DNA of 14,538 nt, from positions 1 to 14,538 of the forward strand of contig JACIXM010000198.1 of assembly GCA_014360395.1 (NCBI GenBank). The letters are read 5' to 3'. Positions 6,801-12,117 of this stretch are shown piece by piece; the stretch's first letter is position 1; the number at the start of each line of letters is the position of its first letter. The notes beneath the pieces were generated by a model that made no database searches, was not told the origin of the DNA, and was given only the letters and a program-made list of their open reading frames with translations. The position numbers and the translations under genes are program-made. This DNA is from Actinotalea sp. (GTDB lineage: Bacteria; Actinomycetota; Actinomycetes; Actinomycetales; Cellulomonadaceae).

Positions 6801-8644
6801 CCTCCGCGCTCCGGCGGGACCGTCTCCAGCGCGCCGAGCTCGGTGAGCAGCTGGACGCCGTCGCGGATCGCGCGGGTGTCGGGCGGGTCGACGAAGGGGA
6901 AGGCGGCGACGTCGTCGGGGGACTGCGCGACGCCCACCGCGACCATCTGCAGGATGACCGACGCCAGCGACGTGCGCAGGATCTCCGGCTCGGTGTACTC
7001 CGGGCGCGAGAGGAAGTCGGCCTCGGAGTAGAGCCGGATCGCGACGCCCTCCGCCACGCGGCCGCAGCGCCCCGAGCGCTGGTTCGCCGACGCCTGGCTG
7101 ATCGGCTCGATCGGCAGGCGCTGGACCTTGGTCGCCTTGGACCAGCGCGAGATGCGCGCGGTGCCGGGGTCGACGACGTACCGGATGCCCGGCACGGTCA
7201 GCGACGTCTCGGCGACGTTCGTGGCGAGGACGACGCGGCGCGTGCTGTGGGGGGCGAACACTCGGTGCTGCTCCGCGGCGGACAGGCGCGAGTACAGCGG
7301 CAGCAGCTCGACCGCGCGGGGGTGGCGCGGGTCGGTGACGCGGGGGCCGAGGTGGCCGCGCAGGGCGTCCTCCGCGTCGCGGATCTCCCGCTCGCCGGAC
7401 AGGAACACGAGCACGTCGCCGGGGCCCTCGCGCTCGAGCTCGTCGACCGCCTCGCAGATCGCGGTCATGACGTCGCGGTCCTCGTCGGCGCGGGAGGCCT
7501 TCGCCGACGACGACGCCGTGCGGCTCTTACCCTTCGTCTTGCCCTTCGCGGGCGGCGGCGGCTCCTCGAGGTCGCGCAGGACGTCGTCGTCGGATCCCTC
7601 GGGGACGTCGGCGTCGGGGGACAGGGGGCGGTAGCGGATCTCGACCGGGTACGTCCGGCCGCTGACCTCGACCACCGGGGCGGGGACGCCGTCGGGGTGC
7701 TCGGGCGTCGCCGGGCCGGCGAAGTGCCGGGCGAAGCGCTCGGAGTCGATGGTCGCCGAGGTGATGACGAGCTTGAGGTCCGGGCGCTGCGGCAGGAGGC
7801 GGGTGAGGTAGCCGAGGATGAAGTCGATGTTGAGGCTGCGCTCGTGGGCCTCGTCGATGATGAGGGTGTCGTAGGCGAGCAGCTGCGGGTCGCGCTGGAT
7901 CTGCGCGAGCAGGATGCCGTCCGTCATGACCTTGACCAGCGTCTCCTCGCTGGACTGGTCGGTGAAGCGGACCTGGTACCCGACGATGCTTCCGAGCGCG
8001 CCGGTGCTGCCGGTCAGCTCCTCGCTGATCCGCTCGGCGACGCTGCGCGCGGCGATCCGGCGCGGCTGCGTGTGCCCGACCTGCCCGTCCCGGCCGCGGC
8101 CCAGGTCCAGCAGGATCTTCGGGATCTGCGTCGTCTTGCCCGAGCCCGTCTCGCCCGCGACGACGACGACCTGGTGGTCCCGGATCGCCGCGGCGATGTC
8201 CTCCCGGCGCGCCGAGACCGGCAGCTCCTCCGGGTAGGTGATCGGCGGGACGACGACGGCGCGGCGCTTCTCGGCCCGGCGCTCGCGGCGGGCGTGCTCC
8301 CGGGCGGCGTCGCGGGTGGCGCGGTCGACGGCGGTGCGGGGGTCGGTGCGTCGGGTGGCGCGCTCGCGCCCGGAGGGCCGATCGGTGGCGTCCCGGCGCG
8401 CGTTGCGGTCGGGGCTCGTCGTGGGGTTGGAGCCGTCCGGGGAGGTCGGTGACGTCGGCGGTGCGGCGCCGTCTGGGGCCGTCGGCGACGTGGTCGGTGC
8501 GGAGCCGTCGGGGGCCGTCGGGGACGTGGTCGGTCCGGGGCCGTCCGGGCGTCGTCGGCCACGGCCGCGGCCGCGCCCGCGCGAGCCGGAGCGCCGTCGT
8601 CGGTCGTCCGACGTCGGCCGCTGCTCCTGCTCGGGCTCACCCAC
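3827..8644 (-). CDS. hrpA: ATP-dependent RNA helicase HrpA (DEAH box)
   Basis: About 1605 residues, longer than E. coli HrpA (about 1300) because of low-complexity stretches. In order: a disordered R/G- and PDG-repeat N-terminus (1-130); RecA-like core with Walker A G164-ETGSGKT-171, DEAH 264-267 and SAT 296-298; a lysine/serine linker near 367-385; the second core with T-N-V-A-E-T-S and Q522-RSGRCGR-529 (the QRxGRxGR motif); then HA2, OB-fold and a long DUF3418 tail (from about 850). The family unwinds RNA with ATP, with roles in mRNA processing and, in E. coli, rescue of stalled or collided ribosomes. The frame is open to 9022, but that part overlaps a plus-strand gene and reads as nonsense. 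I chose GTG 8644, where the sequence becomes VGEPEQEQ, with GAGAAT 8 bases upstream. It appears monocistronic, divergent from 8792 and closed by a palindrome. Confidence 0.92.
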   Translation of the reverse strand: MGEPEQEQRPTSDDRRRRSGSRGRGRGRGRRRPDGPGPTTSPTAPDGSAPTTSPTAPDGAAPPTSPTSPDGSNPTTSPDRNARRDATDRPSGRERATRRTDPRTAVDRATRDAAREHARRERRAEKRRAVVVPPITYPEELPVSARREDIAAAIRDHQVVVVAGETGSGKTTQIPKILLDLGRGRDGQVGHTQPRRIAARSVAERISEELTGSTGALGSIVGYQVRFTDQSSEETLVKVMTDGILLAQIQRDPQLLAYDTLIIDEAHERSLNIDFILGYLTRLLPQRPDLKLVITSATIDSERFARHFAGPATPEHPDGVPAPVVEVSGRTYPVEIRYRPLSPDADVPEGSDDDVLRDLEEPPPPAKGKTKGKSRTASSSAKASRADEDRDVMTAICEAVDELEREGPGDVLVFLSGEREIRDAEDALRGHLGPRVTDPRHPRAVELLPLYSRLSAAEQHRVFAPHSTRRVVLATNVAETSLTVPGIRYVVDPGTARISRWSKATKVQRLPIEPISQASANQRSGRCGRVAEGVAIRLYSEADFLSRPEYTEPEILRTSLASVILQMVAVGVAQSPDDVAAFPFVDPPDTRAIRDGVQLLTELGALETVPPERGGGTRLTDVGRALALLPMDPRLARMIVEGGRRDVAREVMVIAAALSIQDPRERPAEQRAQADQLHARFADPTSDFLSYLNLWHYVREQQRELSGSAFRRLCKAEYLNYLRLREWADVVAQLKEMAKPLGITVRPPARVGTADDDADLTAPGALRLAWDADRIHQAVLSGLLSHIGMQEVTEVRVGGPTGKDRRGDRPGRKPQARNEYLGARGARFAIFPGSPLSRKPPSWVMAGELVETSRLWARDAARIQPEWAEELAPHLVKRTYSEPAWSTKQGAATAFEKVLLYGVPIVARRKVLFAKVDPEHARELFLRHALVQGEWTTHHRFFHDNQATLAEAEQLEHRARRRGLVVDDDVLFDFYDERVPADVVSARHFDQWWKKAQRDDPDLLTFDLDMLVTEEAAGAAADLAQFPAEWEQGDLRLPLTYQFEPGSDADGVTVHIPVQVLNRVRPEGFDRLVPGMLEELVTATIRGLPKPVRVQLVPAPDVAREVVAWLRANEPSWEDTVRAADMAPSFAESFSRAVRALRDVEVPDDAWRDARLPGHLRMTFRVIEERGGGAVVLDEGTDLLVLQRRLAAQSQSAVRTAVRDAVRAAVAERDAKAADDAAGRPGRAGPSAEVGTSERGRPSGAPTSRAGAALEPGAAGAGLPTDLERDGLSTWPDDLPGGRLPEVVTTAVGGLTVQGYPTLVVEGGAADGRAGRTGGAAAQAGTTSARAGARGGSPAQGARPAVAVRVLADPAQQRRRHPEGVRELLLGELALATGRITSRWTAAESLTLAASPYRSTDALVLDLQRAALDAILGAVVGGAGAVVGGAGAVRDADTYARARAAARDALEDRTYVVARDTAAVLAVARELDVAIRGTSSLALLNTLTDLKDQLAGLVHDGFVAEAGAQRLPHLTRYLRAALHRLAKAAENPTRDEGLAWQVHELQDEYDDAVAAARTAAPDAARDERLVQVRWLLEELRVSLFAQQLGTPVPVSAKRIRTTLTG
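4350..4397. repeat. 21-bp perfect tandem repeat inside hrpA
   Basis: GCGCCCGCCCCGCCGACCAC plus a final G is present at 4350-4370 and again at 4371-4391, with the first six bases repeated at 4392-4397. The unit is seven codons, so HrpA gains a duplicated G-A-V-V-G-G-A heptapeptide (about residues 1419-1432) without losing frame. It lies in the DUF3418 part. Confidence 0.85.
8430..8548. repeat. 36-bp tandem repeat encoding PDG-x-x-PTTSPTA units in the HrpA N-terminus
   Basis: Three full 36-bp units (8430-8465, 8466-8501, 8502-8537) and a partial fourth (from 8538) differ by only a few bases. They encode a 12-residue unit of the form P-D-G-x-x-P-T-T-S-P-T-A/S. The unit length keeps the reading frame, so copy number could vary without breaking HrpA. 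The stretch should be disordered. Confidence 0.8.
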
Positions 8645-8652
8645 GGGCGCCC

Positions 8653-8658
8653 ATTCTC
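8653..8658 (-). promoter_or_regulatory. Candidate -10 element for hrpA
   Basis: Minus-strand GAGAAT, in the context GGCGAGAAT, matches the element before the NUDIX gene (TGCGAGAAT). It lies 8 bases before the GTG at 8644, so the mRNA would have at most one or two leader bases. This helped me choose that start over the more upstream frame. Confidence 0.4.
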
Positions 8659-8779
8659 GCCCACGCGGACGGGTCGGGGCCCGCGGATATCCGGACGCCC
8701 GCTCGTCCCGGCCGTCATCGCGGAGAGGTGCCCGCGTCTGCCGCGGTGACGTCTCCACGGTGTGGTCGACCGTGCGCCG

Positions 8780-8785
8780 TAGGGT
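8780..8785 (+). promoter_or_regulatory. Candidate -10 element (TAGGGT) for the HTH-kinase pair
   Basis: TAGGGT is followed by CGGCGG and the GTG at 8792. The hexamer fits TANNNT, the 6-base spacing puts the transcription start at the GTG, and there is no Shine-Dalgarno at a normal distance. The arrangement nearly copies the one before the beta-propeller gene. The 147-bp region to hrpA holds both divergent promoters. Confidence 0.5.
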
Positions 8786-8791
8786 CGGCGG

Positions 8792-9040
8792 GTGGATGGC
8801 TCTGGGGACGACCCGACGGCTCGGGTGGTGGACGCGCTCGAGGCCTACCGTGCCGAGCCCACGCCGGAGGCGCTGGATCTCCTCCGGTCCGCGGTGCGCG
8901 CGGCGGTCGAGTCGGGTGTGACACCTGACGCGATCGCGGAGGCGGGCCGGGCGTCCGTCAGCGAGGTGCGGCAGCTGGCCGGCGTCGAGCTGGACCCCAC
9001 CGAGATCAGTCGGGACGGTCATCGGATCTGGCGGCTCTGA
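8792..9040 (+). CDS. Small helix-turn-helix-like protein coupled to the kinase gene
   Basis: 82 residues from a GTG start. Residues 9-40 form acidic, alanine-rich helices (V-V-D-A-L-E-A-Y-R, then P-E-A-L-D-L-L-R-S-A-V-R-A-A-V-E). Residues 43-63, V-T-P-D-A-I-A-E-A-G-R-A-S-V-S-E-V-R-Q-L, have the spacing of a helix-turn-helix: I48-A49-x3-G52, then S55-V56 before the recognition helix. This suggests a small DNA-binding regulator, but the fold is inferred and there is no search to back it. Its TGA overlaps by one base the ATG of the phosphotransferase gene, so the two proteins are made together, and a regulator or antitoxin-like partner role is possible. The hrpA frame extends antisense across most of it, which I regard as spurious. 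Confidence 0.75.
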   Translation: MDGSGDDPTARVVDALEAYRAEPTPEALDLLRSAVRAAVESGVTPDAIAEAGRASVSEVRQLAGVELDPTEISRDGHRIWRL

Positions 9041-9960
9041 TGATGGGGGGTCCTGCCGACGGTGACACCGGTGGCGCGGCGCCGTCCGCGTCGCTCCTGC
9101 CCACCCAAGCGGCAGCCCTGGACCGACGGCTCGGCGGGTACGAGGTCGTCGCCGACCTCAGCTGGCCCGTGCAGGGCACCACGGTGCTCGACGTCCGCGC
9201 GGGGCGCGACCGGCTCATCGTCAAGGCGGCGACGTCGCCGTGGAGCGCCCACCACCTCGGGCGGGAGATCCGGGCGCACCAGGAGGTCCTGCCGCGGCTC
9301 GGCGACGGGTTCCCCCGGGTGCACCACGCCGACCCGGAGGTCGGGCTGCTCGTCACGCACCGTCTGCCGGGCACCCTGGCGCAGGGCAGCCCCTGGGAGG
9401 GCGACGCCGACGTGTTCCGCCGCGCCGGGCGACTGCTCGCGCGGCTGCACGGCGCCGCGCCCCCCGTGGTCGACACCGAGCACGAGGCCCGCGTGGCGGC
9501 CCGGCTCGACAGGGATCTGACCGAGGCGCGGGACCTGCTGCCGAAGCGGGACCACCGGGGCGCCGTCGAGCTGCTCGCCGCGCTGACGCCTGGGCCGGTC
9601 CTCCTCGTCCCGACCCACGGCGACCTCCAGCCTCGGAACTGGCTCGTCGACCCTGACCGGCGGGACCACGACGGCGTCCCGGCCGTCGCCCTCATCGACT
9701 TCGGTCGCTACGACCGGCGCCCGTGGTTCTCGGACCTGGTCCGGCTGCACCACCAGGTGCCGACGGTGCAGGTGGCGGCGCTGCGGGACGGCCTGGATGT
9801 GGTCGCGGACTGGCCGTCCGGCGACGCGGACCGCGGGTCGTGGCTGCTGGAGAACCTGCTCCAGTCGGTTCGGACGGTCATCTGGGCGACGGGCGTGGGC
9901 GACCTCCCTTTCGCCGACCAGGGACGCGCGATGCTCCGCCGGACCCTCGCCGAGTGGTGA
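9040..9960 (+). CDS. Aminoglycoside phosphotransferase (APH) fold kinase
   Basis: 306 residues of the APH/choline-kinase superfamily. The N-lobe has a Y-E-V-V-A-D-L-S-W-P-V-Q-G-T-T strand pair and L-I-V-K-A, where K is the likely ATP-contacting lysine. The C-lobe has the catalytic block T-H193-G-D195-L-Q-P-R-N200 and the metal-binding I-D220-F-G222, so all key residues are present. Members transfer phosphate to small molecules (antibiotics, sugars, amino alcohols) or act in housekeeping metabolism; the substrate here is unknown and resistance should not be assumed. The ATG at 9040 overlaps the stop of the HTH-like gene (ATGA), and a second ATG follows directly. No internal membrane segment is seen. 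The gene ends with a gap of 185 bases, which carries hairpins, before the MOSC gene. Confidence 0.88.
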   Translation: MMGGPADGDTGGAAPSASLLPTQAAALDRRLGGYEVVADLSWPVQGTTVLDVRAGRDRLIVKAATSPWSAHHLGREIRAHQEVLPRLGDGFPRVHHADPEVGLLVTHRLPGTLAQGSPWEGDADVFRRAGRLLARLHGAAPPVVDTEHEARVAARLDRDLTEARDLLPKRDHRGAVELLAALTPGPVLLVPTHGDLQPRNWLVDPDRRDHDGVPAVALIDFGRYDRRPWFSDLVRLHHQVPTVQVAALRDGLDVVADWPSGDADRGSWLLENLLQSVRTVIWATGVGDLPFADQGRAMLRRTLAEW

Positions 9961-9982
9961 GGGTCGCGCACTGATGCCACGC

Positions 9983-9997
9983 GGCGGTCCGACCGCC
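9983..9997 (+). terminator. Short hairpin after the kinase gene
   Basis: GGCGG and CCGCC flank a 5-base loop (TCCGA) 22 bases after the kinase stop. It is GC-rich without a T-run. It could be a terminator; confidence is low because short GC hairpins are frequent at this base composition. Confidence 0.3.
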
Positions 9998-10038
9998 CGG
10001 CCCGCGTCGTCGGTGGGCGCGTCTTGTCGTGACGGTGC

Positions 10039-10055
10039 GAGTCGCATGGCGACTC
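10039..10055. promoter_or_regulatory. 7-bp inverted repeat between kinase and MOSC genes
   Basis: GAGTCGC (10039-10045) and GCGACTC (10049-10055) are perfect arms around ATG. As RNA it is a hairpin with a 3-base loop and may help end the kinase transcript. As DNA it is a compact 17-bp dyad about 90 bases upstream of the MOSC start and could be an operator. Confidence 0.35.
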
Positions 10056-10065
10056 CCATGCTCAC

Positions 10066-10085
10066 CGGTGCGGTGCGGTGCGGTG
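10066..10085. repeat. Four tandem copies of CGGTG upstream of the MOSC gene
   Basis: CGGTG is repeated four times without error and followed by CGGCG. The tract ends 48 bases before the -10 candidate of the MOSC gene. Pentamer tracts can change copy number by slippage; whether this one does is not visible. Confidence 0.7.
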
Positions 10086-10133
10086 CGGCGGCGGGTCGCT
10101 GGGACGGGCCTGCCGCGCGGACGCGGTGGCTGG

Positions 10134-10139
10134 GACGCT
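10134..10139 (+). promoter_or_regulatory. Candidate -10 element for the MOSC gene
   Basis: GACGCT lies exactly 6 bases before the ATG at 10146. It matches xANNNT only, so it is the weakest of the series, but position and spacing agree with the others. No good Shine-Dalgarno is present. Confidence 0.3.
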
Positions 10140-10145
10140 GGGGCC

Positions 10146-10709
10146 ATGCCCCTGGAACCGCACGACCGCGCGCCGGTCGTCGTGGCCGTCGCGTCCGACG
10201 ACGCGCACCGGTTCAGCAAGGTCGTCCGCGAGGAGATCCTGCTCGTGGAGAACTGGGGCGTCGAGGGCGACGCGCACGCGGGGGCGACGGTCAAGCACCG
10301 CTCGCGAGCCGCCCGCGAGCCGGAGGAGCCGAACCTGCGCCAGGTCCACCTGCTGCACGCCGAGCTCTTCGACGACGTCGCCGACGACGGCTACGTCCTC
10401 ACCCCCGGCGCGATGGGAGAGAACGTCACGACGCTCGGCGTCGACCTCCTCGCCCTGCCCACGGGCACGCTCCTGGAGCTGGGGGACGACGCCGTCGTCG
10501 AGATCACCGGCCTGCGGAACCCCTGCAAGCAGATCGACGGGCTCGGCCGCGGCCTCACGGGCCGGATGGTGAGCCGGCGCCCGGACGGCTCGGTCGTGCG
10601 CAGGGCGGGCGTCATGGCCGTGGTGCGCCGCGGCGGCGTCGTCCGCGCCGGTGACGACATCCGCGTGCGGCTGCCCGACGGCGACCACCGCCCGCTCCAG
10701 CCGGTCTGA
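10146..10709 (+). CDS. MOSC domain-containing protein
   Basis: 187 residues covering one MOSC domain (the C-terminal domain of molybdenum cofactor sulfurases, also found alone in YiiM/YuaD-like proteins). Marks seen: an early R-E-E-I-L-L-V-E-N-W-G-V-E-G-D-A-H-A-G block (the G-x-x-G-D-x-H-x-G signature), H57 and R59 in the next loop, P-G-A-M-G-E-N-V-T-T, and L-R-N-P-C127-K-Q-I with the single conserved cysteine thought to carry sulfur. Family members handle sulfur transfer or reduction of N-hydroxylated compounds together with molybdenum cofactor; a stand-alone protein like this has no assigned substrate. I start at ATG 10146 because the residues before it in the same frame are unlike the family. 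It is flanked by non-coding DNA on both sides and is probably transcribed alone. Confidence 0.88.
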   Translation: MPLEPHDRAPVVVAVASDDAHRFSKVVREEILLVENWGVEGDAHAGATVKHRSRAAREPEEPNLRQVHLLHAELFDDVADDGYVLTPGAMGENVTTLGVDLLALPTGTLLELGDDAVVEITGLRNPCKQIDGLGRGLTGRMVSRRPDGSVVRRAGVMAVVRRGGVVRAGDDIRVRLPDGDHRPLQPV

Positions 10710-10843
10710 CAGCCGGCGGCGGCCCGGGATCGCGGAAGGTTGCCCGCGTCAGGCGCGGTGGACTCTCCGCGGTCCCATCCGGGGGCCGGCGAGCCGGGCG
10801 AGGGGTCGGGTGTTCGCTCTGCGCGCAGACGCCTGTCGTCGTC

Positions 10844-10869
10844 GATCACCAGCCCCGATGATGGTGATC
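10844..10869. promoter_or_regulatory. 8-bp inverted repeat, possible operator of the ole operon
   Basis: GATCACCA (10844-10851) and TGGTGATC (10862-10869) are exact reverse complements with a 10-base spacer. This geometry fits either a dimeric regulator's operator or an RNA hairpin. It lies about 180 bases before oleA, between the MOSC gene and the operon, so it could instead be part of the MOSC terminator. Confidence 0.4.
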
Positions 10870-11040
10870 ACGGTCCCGTCGCCCGTCGTCGGACCCTGAG
10901 GACCCGCGGGTCACCAGGTGCCGGACCGCGGGAACCGGGGGAGGATGACCAACCCAGGCAGGCCGCCGCCAGACCGCCCGACGACAGCCCGGTGCGCCCG
11001 CGAGGGCCACCACCCGACCCACGACGAGCCGACGACGAGC

Positions 11041-11046
11041 AAGGGG
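11041..11046 (+). promoter_or_regulatory. Ribosome binding site of oleA
   Basis: AAGGGG ends 5 bases before the GTG at 11052. It is one of the few good Shine-Dalgarno sequences in the window and decides the oleA start, showing that this gene has a leader, unlike the apparently leaderless genes upstream. Confidence 0.6.
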
Positions 11047-11051
11047 ACCGT

Positions 11052-12074
11052 GTGAACGGCAACGCGACGACCGTCCACCGCAACGTGGCCCTGCTCTCCC
11101 TCGCCGCGGTGACCCCCGAGCGGGTGACGACCTCCGCCGAGCTCGACGAGCGCCTGCGCCCCACGCTGGACCGCCTCCGGCTGCCCACCGGCCTGCTCGA
11201 GCGGATCGCCGGGGTCCAGGAGCGCCGCAACTGGGCCGACGGCCAGTCCTTCGACACCGCCGCGATCGAGGCCGGCGGGAAGGCGCTCGCCGAGGCGGGC
11301 GTCGACCCCTCCCGCGTCGGCCTGCTCATCAACACCTCCGTCACCCGCCCCCACCTCGAGCCCTCCGTGGCGGTCCGGATGCACCACGGCCTCGGCCTGC
11401 CGCCGTCGGCGGTGAACTTCGACATCGCCAACGCGTGCCTGGGGTTCGTCAACGGCATGAGCCTCGCCGCCCAGCTCATCGACGCGGGCCAGGTGGACTA
11501 CGCCGTCGTCGTCGACGGGGAGGACGCCGACGAGATCCAGGTCAACACCGTCGACCGGCTCAACCGGCCAGGCGCCACGCGCGCCGACTTCCTGCGCGAG
11601 TTCCCGACGCTCACGCTCGGCTCCGGGGCGGCCGCGGCGGTGCTCGGCCGGGCGGACCTGCACCCGTCCGGGCACCGGATCGTCGGCGGGGTCACGCGCG
11701 CGGCGACCCAGTTCCACGACCTGTGCGTCGGCAGCGTGACCGGCATGTACACGGACGCCAAGGCGCTGCTCAAGGGCGGGATGAAGCTCGTCATGGCGGC
11801 CTGGTCCGAGGCGCGTGAGCGGTTCGACTGGTCGGCGATGGACCGGTACGTCATGCACCAGGTCTCCGACGTGCACACCAACGCGATCGTCAAGGCCGCG
11901 AAGCTCGACCGGTCGCGCATCCCGCTGACCTACCCGCGGTTCGGCAACGTCGGCCCCGCGTCGATCCCCATCACGCTGGCGCACGAGGCGCCGAACCTGG
12001 CGCCCGGGGACCGGGTGCTGCTCATGGGCGTCGGCTCGGGCCTGAACACCGCGATGCTCGAGCTCGCCTGGTGA
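11052..12074 (+). CDS. oleA: OleA, acyl-CoA condensing thiolase of olefin biosynthesis
   Basis: 340 residues, FabH/thiolase fold. OleA joins two fatty acyl-CoAs head to head in a non-decarboxylative Claisen condensation, giving a 2-alkyl-3-keto acid. Seen: E103 in H-L-E-P-S-V-A, the nucleophile C129 in F-D-I-A-N-A-C-L-G-F, H269 in V-M-H-Q-V-S-D-V-H, and N299 in F-G-N-V-G-P-A-S. These line up with E117, C143, H285 and N315 of Xanthomonas OleA (offsets 14, 14, 16, 16); the glutamate is the feature that separates OleA from FabH. The N-terminus (VALLSLAAVTPERVTTSAEL) and the tail M-G-V-G-S-G-L-N-T-A-M-L-E also fit. The GTG start is fixed by AAGGGG. The oleBC fusion follows 43 bases later on the same strand, so both are probably one operon. 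Confidence 0.92.
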   Translation: MNGNATTVHRNVALLSLAAVTPERVTTSAELDERLRPTLDRLRLPTGLLERIAGVQERRNWADGQSFDTAAIEAGGKALAEAGVDPSRVGLLINTSVTRPHLEPSVAVRMHHGLGLPPSAVNFDIANACLGFVNGMSLAAQLIDAGQVDYAVVVDGEDADEIQVNTVDRLNRPGATRADFLREFPTLTLGSGAAAAVLGRADLHPSGHRIVGGVTRAATQFHDLCVGSVTGMYTDAKALLKGGMKLVMAAWSEARERFDWSAMDRYVMHQVSDVHTNAIVKAAKLDRSRIPLTYPRFGNVGPASIPITLAHEAPNLAPGDRVLLMGVGSGLNTAMLELAW

Positions 12075-12106
12075 CCGACGGCGCCGCCCGCCCGCACTCC
12101 TCCTCC

Positions 12107-12110
12107 AGGA
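12107..12110 (+). promoter_or_regulatory. Ribosome binding site of oleBC
   Basis: AGGA lies 7 bases before the ATG at 12118. The only nearby competitor, a GTG at 12071 overlapping the oleA stop, runs into a stop after 16 codons, so ATG 12118 is the start. Confidence 0.5.
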
Positions 12111-12117
12111 CTCCCCG

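Larger units (their letters stand above)
10710..11051. other. 342-bp non-coding gap upstream of oleA
   Basis: No gene with supporting signals lies here. The frame leading into oleA is open but reads as Arg/Pro/Gly-rich nonsense, and oleA has its own ribosome site. The gap contains no TA dinucleotide at all, so it lacks a TANNNT -10; GAGGAT at 10941-10946 is the nearest -10-like hexamer. It holds a 12-bp perfect palindrome (10818-10829, TCTGCGCGCAGA) and the 8-bp inverted repeat at 10844-10869. Its 3' part is rich in GACGA and CCGCC words. I expect the oleA promoter and a leader of about 100 bases here. Confidence 0.6.

Noticed and set aside
3818-8452. A 1544-codon open frame on the plus strand opposite hrpA
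   Set aside because: It reads as Arg/Gly/Val/Asp-rich nonsense without any motif, while the opposite strand holds all HrpA helicase motifs. Long antisense frames are a normal effect of very high GC at third codon positions.
8684-8693. CGGATATCCG palindrome between hrpA and the HTH gene
   Set aside because: Ten bases, a single copy, and not placed on either presumed promoter; too weak to call an operator.
8645-9022. Upstream extension of hrpA to an ATG at 9022
   Set aside because: The added 126 residues overlap the plus-strand HTH-like gene and have no family-like sequence; a -10-like element sits before GTG 8644.
10930-10960. Possible ECF-sigma promoter (GGGAACC) before oleA
   Set aside because: No CGTC or GTT-type -10 is found at 16-18 bases downstream, so the short -35 match is not enough.
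10740-11051. N-terminal extension of oleA
   Set aside because: The open frame upstream is Arg/Pro/Gly-rich without homology look, and AAGGGG fixes the GTG at 11052.
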